From: Desulfobacteraceae bacterium
GTDB taxonomy: Bacteria > Desulfobacterota > Desulfobacteria > Desulfobacterales > Desulfobacteraceae
Assembly (NCBI GenBank): GCA_016744295.1
Contig: JADGEQ010000034.1
Coordinates: forward strand, 1-64,000
Direction: 5' to 3'
Length of the DNA: 64,000 nucleotides
Notes under the pieces: generated by a model
Database searches by the model: none
What the model was told of the DNA's origin: nothing
Seen by the model: only the letters and a program-made list of their open reading frames with translations
Shown here: piece by piece, positions 27,306 to 36,258 of the stretch
Layout: each line of letters begins with the position of its first letter
Position numbering within the stretch: the first letter of the stretch is position 1
Position numbers and translations under genes: made by a program

Positions 27306-28461
27306 GCGTATATATGTCCATAAGCTGATTATAATTTTTAACCGCCGTATATTCATTTTCATAGGTCACGCGAGCGGTTTGGCCCATTTGTTCAATTTTT
27401 TCGGGATGGCTCAGGGCCCATTTAACCTTGTCGGCTAAATCTTTTGGATTACCCGGAGCATAATGAAACCCATTTTTTTTATCCCTAACAAGTATAGCCC
27501 CGGCTCCCAGTTTGGATGCAAGCACTGGTTTACCTGCTGAAAACGCCTCCATGATTGACAGGGGCAATCCCTCATAGCATTCTGAACAATGGATGACAAG
27601 CATTGCATCATTCATTTGTTTTTGGAGGACCTTGCCGGTGACATATCCTAAAAAATCCACCTGGTCCAAGCTCTTTTTTTTACTATATTGTCTGAGGGTC
27701 TCATTTAAGGGACCGTCTCCGGCAATTTTAAGACGCATCCCTTTTACACCTTCCCAGGCCTTGAGCAGCGTCATCACCCCTTTCTCCTCGGAAAGACGCC
27801 CTAAAAAAAGGGCATACCCTTTATGACCGGGGGAATAGAGTGACGGATGCCCGGGAAAATTGGGTTTTATGAAAAGTTTGTCTCCGGGCAGGCCGCCGGA
27901 GATAAATTTTTCCTTCATGAATCGAGTTAGGGCAATATAGGCATCCACTTTTTTCCCCCAGGTGCCAAGCCAATTGTGGAACGCTGTCATACATGCCACG
28001 GCCGATGTCTGAATTCTCGAGTTCCGGTAACAGCCATGGACAATGGATCTGGTTAGATTGTGGGTAATACAGTCTTCGCAAATGCCATGATTCCTGAACA
28101 GTAGACCCGTGGGGCACAGAAGCCTGAAATTATGGAGGGTCTGGACAACCGGAATTCCATGACGGCTGCAGGTATAATAGGTTGCCGGAGAAATAAGGGG
28201 CAGGATATTATGAAAGTGCACCACCTGTGGGTGTTCTACCCGGATCAGGCGATTTAACTGCCTGCTGGATTTCATTGACCAGGTAGTATTAAAAAAAAGC
28301 CCGGCTTTTTGAATCGGCCCAAAGGAATCTATTTCATCATTGTGCCTAAGGTATTGGATAACGGTATGGCCGTTTTCCTCCAGCATTCTTTTTTCTGCAT
28401 TCACAACGGCATCTTCTCCGCCTTTGTGCTGGTATTGGTTATGAATTTGCAGAATTTTCAT
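27292..28461 (-). CDS. glycosyltransferase family 4
   Basis: A 389-aa GT4 enzyme. MKILQIHNQYQHKGGEDAVV is the family start, CEDCITHNLTRS carries two conserved Cys residues common in one GT4 subgroup, and CSECYEGLPLSIMEAFSAGKPVLAS is the EX7E region. It overlaps both neighbours (methyltransferase upstream by 23 bases, GT26 downstream by 14), so the operon is tightly packed. Confidence 0.88.
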   Translation of the reverse strand: MKILQIHNQYQHKGGEDAVVNAEKRMLEENGHTVIQYLRHNDEIDSFGPIQKAGLFFNTTWSMKSSRQLNRLIRVEHPQVVHFHNILPLISPATYYTCSRHGIPVVQTLHNFRLLCPTGLLFRNHGICEDCITHNLTRSIVHGCYRNSRIQTSAVACMTAFHNWLGTWGKKVDAYIALTRFMKEKFISGGLPGDKLFIKPNFPGHPSLYSPGHKGYALFLGRLSEEKGVMTLLKAWEGVKGMRLKIAGDGPLNETLRQYSKKKSLDQVDFLGYVTGKVLQKQMNDAMLVIHCSECYEGLPLSIMEAFSAGKPVLASKLGAGAILVRDKKNGFHYAPGNPKDLADKVKWALSHPEKIEQMGQTARVTYENEYTAVKNYNQLMDIYTHVIR

Positions 28462-29311
28462 GTTTTCTAAATATGTACAACAGCCGGGTTGGGGGGAGTA
28501 TTTTTCTTAAGAACGAGTTCGCTTCCGGTAGTATTTCCTGGTGGAAGGGGTAATGGTCCCAGGCGTTAATTCCTGACTTTTTCAGCAGTTCCTCAGCCTG
28601 TCTTTGGGTGTAACTGGTATCAAAATTATTAGGGAGCAGTCCAAGACGGCGCAGGGGGTTATGCCACCAATTGTGAAAATCTGCCAGGATCGTTCCGGTT
28701 TTTGAAACGGCTGATAAGAGTGAAGACAACAACTGTATTTCATGGAATTGGCCTCGGACAAGGGTATCCAGACAGATGAGCTGGGGCATTGAATGGTTAA
28801 AGGGCAGTTTAAAATAATCGCACCGGATCAGAACCAGGTTGTTTATTTTTTGTGCCTGCTTCCTCTGGTATACGTCATTGAGGTTTACTATGGACAAATC
28901 ACAATGAATAACCAGGGGAAAGCGTTTTACAAGGTCAAAGGTATAAGTCCCGGCCCCGGCAGAGATATCACAGATCACAGGTGTTCTGCTGAGAAGTTTA
29001 CTTACAAATCTGACCTGCCGGCGACGTTTTTTTGCCCAGGATGCGGTGTTCAGATCCAGTCGTCCCCAGGCTCTGGCATTTAGTATCAGGCGGGATTTTC
29101 GGGAAAACTCCTTTTGATAATAGGACTGATAGCCTGTGTTATCCCCATTGTTAAAACTGGGTGATCCAGGCAGCAGGTCTATAAAATTTTCACCCAGCAC
29201 CGGATAGTCCCTTCTGCAAAGGGGACAGCTCAGATGGCCGGAATGGGCCACAAGGGGGGAATGGTCATCAGGGCAGGAGAGCAGAGGTGTCATCTCTTTG
29301 AGTCCATTCAT
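28439..29311 (-). CDS. class I SAM-dependent methyltransferase with zinc-ribbon-like N-terminus
   Basis: A 290-aa protein. The N-terminal 35 residues have LSCPDDHSPL and LSCPLCRRDYPVL, a Trm112-like zinc-ribbon pattern. The methyltransferase fold has motif I at VICDISAGAGTYTFDL and later LICLDTLVRGQFHEI. It probably methylates a sugar or repeat unit of the polysaccharide. It overlaps the deacetylase gene by 4 bases and the GT4 gene by 23. Confidence 0.78.
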   Translation of the reverse strand: MNGLKEMTPLLSCPDDHSPLVAHSGHLSCPLCRRDYPVLGENFIDLLPGSPSFNNGDNTGYQSYYQKEFSRKSRLILNARAWGRLDLNTASWAKKRRRQVRFVSKLLSRTPVICDISAGAGTYTFDLVKRFPLVIHCDLSIVNLNDVYQRKQAQKINNLVLIRCDYFKLPFNHSMPQLICLDTLVRGQFHEIQLLSSLLSAVSKTGTILADFHNWWHNPLRRLGLLPNNFDTSYTQRQAEELLKKSGINAWDHYPFHQEILPEANSFLRKILPPTRLLYIFRKHENSANS

Positions 29312-30126
29312 TTGTTGATACCCCTATTCTGCTGGTTTTCTGCCAGTTCGCCGTTGGTTCTGTACTCTGCATTGGTGCGGTTTGAAACATATTTAAATAT
29401 TTCTTCAAGGGGCTTCCAGAGGTCAAAGGCTTCAATTTCCCAGGAGTGCCCCCACAAATGCCACACCCCGCCGCTGGTGGCGGCAATATCAAACATCATT
29501 CTGGCCAGACGCTGCCAGTCCCCGGTCATTTTCAGTTGGATGATATATGTGAGCAGTCCCAGAATGTTTAGCTCCTTGATCCCGTGGCGCAGGTGAATTA
29601 GAGAGGGGTGAGGAAATGCCTGAACAGAGGTGTTTAGACAAAGTAAGTTATTCGATCCATAGTAATGAAATGCCCTGGTTGTCCTGGCCAGACGAACCCC
29701 TGTATTTTTAACAGCCTGGATGGTTTGACGGCTGAATCTTCCTTTGGGATAACAAAAACTGGTTACCCCATGTCCAAGCAGTTGTTCCAACCAGTTTTTT
29801 CCCTCCACGACTTCCCTTCTCATCTCTTTTTGCGACAGGCCCGGCAGTATCTGGTGGTGAAAGGTGTGGCTGCCGATCTCAAAACCTTGTGAAATTTCCT
29901 TTATACTGGAAGGAGAGATTACCGGCCGTTCCCTGTTCTTTACCGGGATATAAAATGTCCCCTTGAGCCCGTACTTGTTCAGCAAGTGTATCATTTTAAT
30001 ATCTTCGGGGCAACCGTCATCCCAACTGGTTGTCACACTCATTTCTTTTTTCTGTTTCGACAAGTCATTTCCTTTTTGTTGAGAAGCGGTTGGCATCTTC
30101 AGGGAATGGTATCCATAATTGGTCAT
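29308..30126 (-). CDS. polysaccharide deacetylase (NodB domain)
   Basis: A 272-aa carbohydrate esterase family 4 protein without a signal peptide. Motif 1 is TTSWDDGC (Asp pair), motif 2 is IGSHTFHH (the metal-binding His-x3-His) and motif 3 is CYPKGRF. CE4 enzymes remove N-acetyl groups from sugars. A cytoplasmic form would act on a lipid-linked or nucleotide sugar intermediate. It is the first gene of the minus-strand operon. The start is uncertain, since three in-frame ATGs precede the domain and none has a strong ribosome binding site. Confidence 0.85.
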   Translation of the reverse strand: MTNYGYHSLKMPTASQQKGNDLSKQKKEMSVTTSWDDGCPEDIKMIHLLNKYGLKGTFYIPVKNRERPVISPSSIKEISQGFEIGSHTFHHQILPGLSQKEMRREVVEGKNWLEQLLGHGVTSFCYPKGRFSRQTIQAVKNTGVRLARTTRAFHYYGSNNLLCLNTSVQAFPHPSLIHLRHGIKELNILGLLTYIIQLKMTGDWQRLARMMFDIAATSGGVWHLWGHSWEIEAFDLWKPLEEIFKYVSNRTNAEYRTNGELAENQQNRGINK

Positions 30127-30231
30127 ATTGACTCATGTTCCAAAAATCTCGAAATTAAGGCCCTTGTATGATATGATGTGCCACCCTTGCTCGATGAAAA
30201 TCATTATTCCGATCTATCAGAAAGGTTTTGT

Positions 30232-31404
30232 ATGGTAAAAAGGTCTGTCCTAAAAAAGTACATTAAGGTTTATGGGCTAGGTTTTACAGTTTTGAAATCC
30301 TTTGTCAGGCTGCGGATGATTCTCTTAAGGGTTTTGAGGCAGGGGGTGGCCTATCCCATTTTTGCCAATCCGTTTTCAAAAATGTGTTCAAGTTTAAGTG
30401 ATACATTAACCCAGACTGATTTTAAAGAGGCACACATTGCTTCTCAAACAAAGATATCCGGGCCGGTAGTGGCCTCTTATCCCTTTCATGGGGATCTCGG
30501 GCCGGCGTTCCGCCGGGAAAAAGCCTATGACGGAAAATGGGCCTATACCCTGACAGACATGAATGTTTCCGTTGAAAACGGGCTTGTGTGGACTCCCAAA
30601 AATATTTTTCTGGCCGAAAGTATTGGGGGGCCCAATAAACTTTTTTCCGGCCCCCTGGAAGAGATGCTGTTTCCCATGAAGGACCTGGGCACGGATCACC
30701 CGGTGATTCTCTGCCCGGATACCGGTTTCTATCATTTTATCTTTGAGATTCTTCCCAATATTCTGCATTTGTTGGATAATTTTGATGTCTCACAGATTCT
30801 GGTTTCCAAAGGGGCTAGTCCCTACGTCTTTGATGCGCTGAGACTTTACTTGAACCGGGAGGATTTTAACAATAAAGTCAGCGTCATACATGGCAGCTGG
30901 TATGTAAAAAAACTCCTGTTCATCCCAATTCCCCCTATATCCGGATTTTGCCACCCCTTTGATATCCAGCGGCTGAGAGATTTTGCATCAATGGTTCATC
31001 CCGAACCTTCAGCCTGGATGATAAAAAAAATTTATGTGTCCAGAAAATATGCAACTTCACGGTGTGTTGCAAATGAAGCTGAGATATCTGCCCGGCTGAC
31101 TACCCTTGGCTTTGAAACGGTTTATCTCGAAAATATGAGTATTAAAGAACAGATCAAACTGTTTAAAACCACACATACGGTAGTGGCCCCCCATGGTGCC
31201 GGGCTTTCCAATATGGTCTGGATGAACAAAGGCTGTAAAATCATAGAACTGATGCCAACGCCCATGAATGACGTGTATGCAAGGCTTGCCGTCTTCCTCG
31301 GTTTTTCTTATCAGGTGATTTTTGAAACTGATCCGGCACAATCGCAAATTTTTTCCATTGATCAAATCAGTGCATTGCTTAGGAGGACCCGTGGCAGGGG
31401 GTAA
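30232..31404 (+). CDS. glycosyltransferase family 61
   Basis: A 390-aa protein of the GT61/DUF563 type. HPVILCPDTGFYHFIFEILPNI and the C-terminal VVAPHGAGLSNMVWMNKGCKIIELMP are the hallmark segments. AGAAAGGTTTTGT precedes the ATG at 30232; a GTG 54 bases upstream is possible but less supported. It starts a plus-strand run with the flippase and a methyltransferase. GT61 enzymes transfer xylose, GlcNAc or similar residues. The exact sugar is unknown, though a UDP-xylose-type synthase occurs at 48.2 kb. Confidence 0.87.
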   Translation: MVKRSVLKKYIKVYGLGFTVLKSFVRLRMILLRVLRQGVAYPIFANPFSKMCSSLSDTLTQTDFKEAHIASQTKISGPVVASYPFHGDLGPAFRREKAYDGKWAYTLTDMNVSVENGLVWTPKNIFLAESIGGPNKLFSGPLEEMLFPMKDLGTDHPVILCPDTGFYHFIFEILPNILHLLDNFDVSQILVSKGASPYVFDALRLYLNREDFNNKVSVIHGSWYVKKLLFIPIPPISGFCHPFDIQRLRDFASMVHPEPSAWMIKKIYVSRKYATSRCVANEAEISARLTTLGFETVYLENMSIKEQIKLFKTTHTVVAPHGAGLSNMVWMNKGCKIIELMPTPMNDVYARLAVFLGFSYQVIFETDPAQSQIFSIDQISALLRRTRGRG

Positions 31405-32878
31405 AAGAAGGCTTAGTAAAAAAATTGCAGGTTCAATCCAATGGTCCTATTCAGGTAAATTAATATCGGCAATTATTCAGATCGGCTATACCGCTCTGAT
31501 AGCCAGACTGCTTGATCCTGAAATTTTTGGTGTCGTGGCAATCTGCAATACCATCATCCGGTTTATCCAGTTTTTTTCCGAGATGGGTGTATCATCGACC
31601 ATTATTCAAAAAAAGACCCTGTCTGATGGGGATAAAACAAGTCTGTTTTACATTTCATTTTGTGCCAACCTTATTTTGTGTGTGCTGATATGGATCACTG
31701 CCCCCCTGATTTCCTATGTCATACCGGAACTGACCCGTGAATCAATTTTTATTTTGAGAGTGCTGTCCCTGTCCTGTATCATAAATGGCATCAGTCATAC
31801 TGGGATGAATCTTTTAAAAAGGGAACTGGAATTTAAATATCTGAATATCGGGCTCCTGATCTCCCAAGTTATCGGACAGGTTGGGGTTGGCCTGACTTTA
31901 GCCTTTTTGGGTTTTGGGGTCTGGAGCCTAGTGGGTGGCGCCTTGACACAGGTGATGATTATGGCTGTGCTGGTTCTGTTCAAAAAGGCGCATTCGTTCC
32001 GGTTTTACAAGACCCATGCCGATTATCCGGGGTTGATAAAGCAGAGTTCTCAATTTTCATTTTTAAGAATTTTAGAAGCGGTTGGGGGATATTTGCCGGC
32101 CTTCAGTGTGGCATTTTATCTGGGCGTAACCGCAACAGGGCTGTTTGACCGGGTGTTTGTCCTTGTGATACTGCCTTTGGAATACTTTTCATCCAGTCTG
32201 TCAAAGGTCCTTTTTCCTGTTTTTTCTCGATTTCAAAGGCGCAGGGAAGATCTTGGTCTGGCCTTTAAAACAACCATCACTTTGGTGTCATCCGTTCTTT
32301 TACCCACGGCAGCAGGAATGGCGGTTGCTGGTGATAAAATTGTTCTGACGGTTCTCGGGCCCGACTGGCTACCTTCAATTCCCTTTCTACCCATCATTGC
32401 CGTATATACAGGTCTCATTTCGGTCAGCCATTTTTTTGGTGTTCTGATTGATGCCCTAGGATATTTAAAACAGAAGATGATAATACAAACCTTGGTTCTT
32501 ATATTTATTGTTTCAGCCTTTATCCTTTTTCGGCCGGATACCTTCCACCATCTTTTCTATATCTTGATTTCAGCAGAGATTTTGAAGCTTGTGGTGTTTT
32601 CCTTTTTCTCCATGAACCTGTTGTCCTATTCCCCAATGGATCTGGTATTGATGTTTTATCCTTCAATAGCTCCCACCATGGGAGTCGCAACTGCAATTTA
32701 TTTTGTTAAAATACAGCTGAGTCAATTGGGAATGTCTACGGCAGGATCGCTGATGCTTTGTATCTTGACCGGTTTTGTCTCCCTATCAATATCTTTGTGG
32801 GTGTTGTGGGTCTTTGTTTATACATGTGACATAAAAAAATTTTTACGCAAGGTTCGTTTTTCCAGAAATTATGAATAG
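31391..32878 (+). CDS. Wzx-type polysaccharide flippase
   Basis: A 495-aa membrane protein of the MOP/PST flippase group with about 12-14 hydrophobic segments. The characteristic early segment is IQIGYTALIARLLDPEIFGVVAICN. It should move lipid-linked repeat units across the inner membrane. The start is a GTG at 31391, placed by a perfect AGGAGG four bases upstream. It overlaps the GT61 gene by 14 bases. An upstream ATG in frame is less likely. Confidence 0.9.
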   Translation: MAGGKRRLSKKIAGSIQWSYSGKLISAIIQIGYTALIARLLDPEIFGVVAICNTIIRFIQFFSEMGVSSTIIQKKTLSDGDKTSLFYISFCANLILCVLIWITAPLISYVIPELTRESIFILRVLSLSCIINGISHTGMNLLKRELEFKYLNIGLLISQVIGQVGVGLTLAFLGFGVWSLVGGALTQVMIMAVLVLFKKAHSFRFYKTHADYPGLIKQSSQFSFLRILEAVGGYLPAFSVAFYLGVTATGLFDRVFVLVILPLEYFSSSLSKVLFPVFSRFQRRREDLGLAFKTTITLVSSVLLPTAAGMAVAGDKIVLTVLGPDWLPSIPFLPIIAVYTGLISVSHFFGVLIDALGYLKQKMIIQTLVLIFIVSAFILFRPDTFHHLFYILISAEILKLVVFSFFSMNLLSYSPMDLVLMFYPSIAPTMGVATAIYFVKIQLSQLGMSTAGSLMLCILTGFVSLSISLWVLWVFVYTCDIKKFLRKVRFSRNYE

Positions 32879-32909
32879 GGGTGTTAAACTAAAAAAGGGG
32901 ACACACAAT

Positions 32910-33578
32910 ATGAAAACCGATGGGGAGAAAAAACTTGTTAATATTGCATCCTCAACCAATACCATTGACGGTTTTATAAACCTTGATATTTATTACCCCT
33001 TAAAGATTCCCTTTCTTTTTATCAGACTGATCAAACCTTTCTTCCCAGATAACAAACAATTAAAAATTTTTCAGGAGTTTCATGATAAAAAAAAAGCAGG
33101 ACAACTGGTCTACTTTGACTGCCGGAAAAAATTACCATTTGAAAACAAAACCGTTGATCATATCCTCTGCTCCCATTTTCTCGAGCATCTTTATCCAGAT
33201 GAAGCTGATTTGGTATTAAAGGATTATTACAGGGTGTTAAAACCCAACGGTACCCTCCATATTATTTTACCTGATATGAAATCCAGGGTAAAAACATATT
33301 TTGATTCAAATTCTCCCCAAGCCCTTGATCATTTGCTTGAGTCCACACATTTAAGCCAAGGAAAAAGGCCTGGTTTCATCTATCGGATCAGAGAGGCTTT
33401 TTTCGGTCATGGCCTTCACCACCACTGGATGTATGATGCAACCTCAATTTGGGAAAGACTAAAAAAATATGACTATGCCCTGGTAAAGGAAAACAAGTCT
33501 CCAAGCCGTGACTATCATTTAAACGGAACACAGCAAATTAACATATTGGTCCGGAAAAATAATAATATGAACAGGTAA
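32910..33578 (+). CDS. SAM-dependent methyltransferase (type 11)
   Basis: A 222-aa protein. LVNIASSTNTIDGFINLDIYY replaces the usual glycine-rich motif I. ILCSHFLEHLYPDEADLVLKDYYRVLKPNGTLHIILPDM is the typical methyltransferase_11 segment. It belongs to a predicted-SAM-dependent group common in glycan loci. AAAAAGGGGACACACAAT precedes the ATG at 32910; an earlier ATG at 32871 overlaps the flippase end. A C-terminal HGLHHHWMYD segment is also typical of this group. Confidence 0.78.
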   Translation: MKTDGEKKLVNIASSTNTIDGFINLDIYYPLKIPFLFIRLIKPFFPDNKQLKIFQEFHDKKKAGQLVYFDCRKKLPFENKTVDHILCSHFLEHLYPDEADLVLKDYYRVLKPNGTLHIILPDMKSRVKTYFDSNSPQALDHLLESTHLSQGKRPGFIYRIREAFFGHGLHHHWMYDATSIWERLKKYDYALVKENKSPSRDYHLNGTQQINILVRKNNNMNR

Positions 33579-33621
33579 CACGCTGACATCCTGTCTTTTT
33601 CTCTGCCGAAGCCGGTTGGGA

Positions 33622-34959
33622 TCAAATAATCCTGGGACCCCAAAACAAGGAGGTATTTTTAGCGCCTGTAACTCTGCGGAGCAGAGCAAATCGCTCTTGG
33701 TTCAATGGATGCTCCATGGGGTCTTCCCCGGTGGAAAGCGTAAAAAGAAGATATAATTCCAGCAAACCATCAATGATTTTGGGCGGCAGGTTTGCTTTTT
33801 GCATATAGGATTGAAATCCTCTGGATTTGCATAAATCCTGAATTTTAAAAATTGCCTTGTCAGCAGACCAGCGATTTACCAAAAATCCATACTGCAGAAG
33901 ATAATGAAAAATGTCAAAGAACGGGAGACCTTTTATTCTGGCCGACTCCCAGTCAAATACCTTTAGCTTATCTCCATGGACCTTTGTATTCCAGGGGGCG
34001 AAATCACCATGCATCACTGTCAAGGGAATGGATGCCTGCACCAGCTGTTTTTCAATACCAGGCCAGAATCCGGCAAGGGAAGAATAGGATAAAACTCGGT
34101 TTTTTATCTCTTGCCAAAGCGGTAAACCGGCCATGATAGCGACAGTTCCATCCACCAGTTTTTCCATAAAGGAGAAAACCAAAGGTGTCAGGAATTTTGA
34201 CCCTTTTTGCCCTTTTAGTGCTGATTGAGCCAGTATCTGCTGGCCGTTTAATTCTCCTGTGAAATAAAGAAATGGAACATGGGGTTGACTGGATACGCGG
34301 GAGTTGAGAGTCGATAGTATTCGTGCCTCATTTTTTATCCGTTTTTCTGCCTTTTCCTTATTTGAGAATTTTAGGTAAAGAAGGGCGCATCCATTTTTTC
34401 CGGCGGCTTGTACCGTTGTTTTCTGAAACGGACCGTTTTCACCTGTTGTCAAATTAAATCCGACAATTTTTGATTTGGTCCATGATTCACATTGCCTTTC
34501 CAAATCAGGCGGTTCCCTTAGGGCAACTAAAAGGAATTGTCCAAGCCCGAATAATTGGCCTGCCTTTAGTTTTACTGATGCCATCAGTTTAGCTGCTTTT
34601 CCATGCCATCGCTGGGGAGTGTATAGATCAAAACCTAGGGATGATGCATCAGGAGAGGATAGTGACACTAAGCACCGGGGGGCGTCTATTGATGGAAAGC
34701 CTGAAAGACGATATTGATAAGCAAATCCATTGTGTTTTAGTAGGGCACAGGTTTTAGCATCTGATTCACCCATGGCAATACCAGTGTACTTTTTCAAGTT
34801 CACCGATTCAATCTGCGATGGCAATGGTTCCCAAAAATCCTGATAAATGCCTGGGGGAATATATAGTCCTTTGATACCGACCCGTTTTTTTTCAGGTAGA
34901 AGAATCCACCAACTTGGGATAGCAGACTGGTCCAACACTATTCTATTTTCCCTTCGCAC
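33622..34959 (-). CDS. APH/choline-kinase-like phosphotransferase
   Basis: A 445-aa protein whose C-terminal half has the aminoglycoside-phosphotransferase fold. Catalytic HGDFAPWNT (Brenner-type HxDxxxxN) is followed by LKVFDWESARIKG (the DxD-like metal Asp). The N-terminal half is unfamiliar and contains a short hydrophobic stretch. It overlaps by 22 bases the end of the nucleotidyltransferase/kinase-fusion gene, so the two are cotranscribed. It probably phosphorylates a sugar or alcohol group in glycan assembly. Drug resistance is unlikely in this setting. Confidence 0.7.
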   Translation of the reverse strand: MRRENRIVLDQSAIPSWWILLPEKKRVGIKGLYIPPGIYQDFWEPLPSQIESVNLKKYTGIAMGESDAKTCALLKHNGFAYQYRLSGFPSIDAPRCLVSLSSPDASSLGFDLYTPQRWHGKAAKLMASVKLKAGQLFGLGQFLLVALREPPDLERQCESWTKSKIVGFNLTTGENGPFQKTTVQAAGKNGCALLYLKFSNKEKAEKRIKNEARILSTLNSRVSSQPHVPFLYFTGELNGQQILAQSALKGQKGSKFLTPLVFSFMEKLVDGTVAIMAGLPLWQEIKNRVLSYSSLAGFWPGIEKQLVQASIPLTVMHGDFAPWNTKVHGDKLKVFDWESARIKGLPFFDIFHYLLQYGFLVNRWSADKAIFKIQDLCKSRGFQSYMQKANLPPKIIDGLLELYLLFTLSTGEDPMEHPLNQERFALLRRVTGAKNTSLFWGPRII

Positions 34960-36257
34960 CGTTTGCTAAGATTTGCCATGATAATACCAAATGCCTCATC
35001 AGCCACTTCGGAGAGGGGCATATCAGCGTTGACCTGGGTCGCATTTGGCAGCACCTTTGCCAATGCTTTAAAGGCCATACACTGCCGTATGGTTTCTTCT
35101 CGGATGACCTCTTTTTTCCGGCTCCTTAACACGTCGGGGTGTGCGTCCAGAATTATTATCTGATCTGGTTTGGGAACCAGTGCAGCACCGAGGATGACAA
35201 AGGGTTTACCCATGGACATCCGATACCGTTTCCGGTCCACAAGAATATCATGATAATACCGGTCCAGAAGTATGATTCCCCCTTTAAAGCGAATGGGGGC
35301 CACCTTTATCCACCACCCCAGAATAAACATAAGGGTATGGTAGGCTAAAAAAAATACAGACAGTATTTTACCCCTTGACGCCTGTCCGTGTGGATCAGAT
35401 ACAGCCGTATTGATTGAAGGCGTTTGGGAAATGATTAACTCCGGGCGCCAATGGATAACCAGCTGTTTGCCCTGAAAACTTGGTCGCAACTTTTGGTTAA
35501 GTTCTTTGATCAGAGAAGATTTCCCAGCACCGTCAGGTCCCAGAAAGGCCAGGGCAAAACCGGCTGGGGCGTATAACCGTCTTACAAAACGCCCGACCTG
35601 TGAAACCTGGTGTTTCATGGTTTCAAGGGGAGAATATCTGAATCCCCTCACAACAATCGCCGCGCGGATGAATGAGACCCTTTTCTCAATTGATTTCCAG
35701 TCTGCCCGTATGATGTATTTTAGAATCCTGAGACTTTCTCGATCGCCGATAATGGATTTAAGAATATTCAGAAAACGATCCCTATATTTGGCTTCTGCTA
35801 TAATATTTTTTTTATATTTATCTTTTATCCTGCCCTGGTAGACCAGCCGCACCAGAAGATTAACAGCCTGTTCCCATTCAGGAGCGGGAACGAAAAAATT
35901 TTTAAAGGGTTGCCGGCTGGCAAGGATGCGTTGGGAATCTGCCAATAAAAATCCTTTCCATGTAATGTGGGCGTACAGGTCAATATGGCATTGGATATGA
36001 TGATTATTTCTGGAATGGAACATCATTAAAAGGCAGGCGTGCTCGACCTGCATGTGCATTCTGAACCCGTTGTGCTTTGCGCAGACCTGAAGCAGTTGCA
36101 CCGCTTTTTTAAATTTGACCGGTGATACCAGAATGTCAACATCATTGGCAGTCTGGGCAGGAAGAGTTTGATAATTTCTCAGTACGCAAAAGGTGATATC
36201 ATGGTGTAAAAGCTCTTTGAAAAAGCAGATCAACAGGGTTTCAAGAGAAGCTATCAT
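34938..36257 (-). CDS. nucleotidyltransferase-like / thymidylate-kinase-like fusion protein
   Basis: A 439-aa two-part protein. Residues about 20-200 look like a nucleotidyltransferase-fold domain with NDVDILV (38-44, the metal DxD) and HIDLYAHITWKG (91-102). Residues about 235-430 are a P-loop kinase related to thymidylate kinase, with GPDGAGKSS at 240-248 and LLDRYYHDILVD as the lid/Walker B region. The fusion occurs in some surface-glycan loci but has no established reaction. It overlaps the APH-like gene and lies directly next to a GT4 gene, so the three act together. Confidence 0.72.
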   Translation of the reverse strand: MIASLETLLICFFKELLHHDITFCVLRNYQTLPAQTANDVDILVSPVKFKKAVQLLQVCAKHNGFRMHMQVEHACLLMMFHSRNNHHIQCHIDLYAHITWKGFLLADSQRILASRQPFKNFFVPAPEWEQAVNLLVRLVYQGRIKDKYKKNIIAEAKYRDRFLNILKSIIGDRESLRILKYIIRADWKSIEKRVSFIRAAIVVRGFRYSPLETMKHQVSQVGRFVRRLYAPAGFALAFLGPDGAGKSSLIKELNQKLRPSFQGKQLVIHWRPELIISQTPSINTAVSDPHGQASRGKILSVFFLAYHTLMFILGWWIKVAPIRFKGGIILLDRYYHDILVDRKRYRMSMGKPFVILGAALVPKPDQIIILDAHPDVLRSRKKEVIREETIRQCMAFKALAKVLPNATQVNADMPLSEVADEAFGIIMANLSKRCEGKIE

Positions 36258-36258
36258 A

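Noticed and set aside
33622-34959. aminoglycoside resistance gene
   Set aside because: Only the kinase fold is shared; the gene is embedded in a glycan operon and lacks close similarity to resistance enzymes as far as can be judged by eye.
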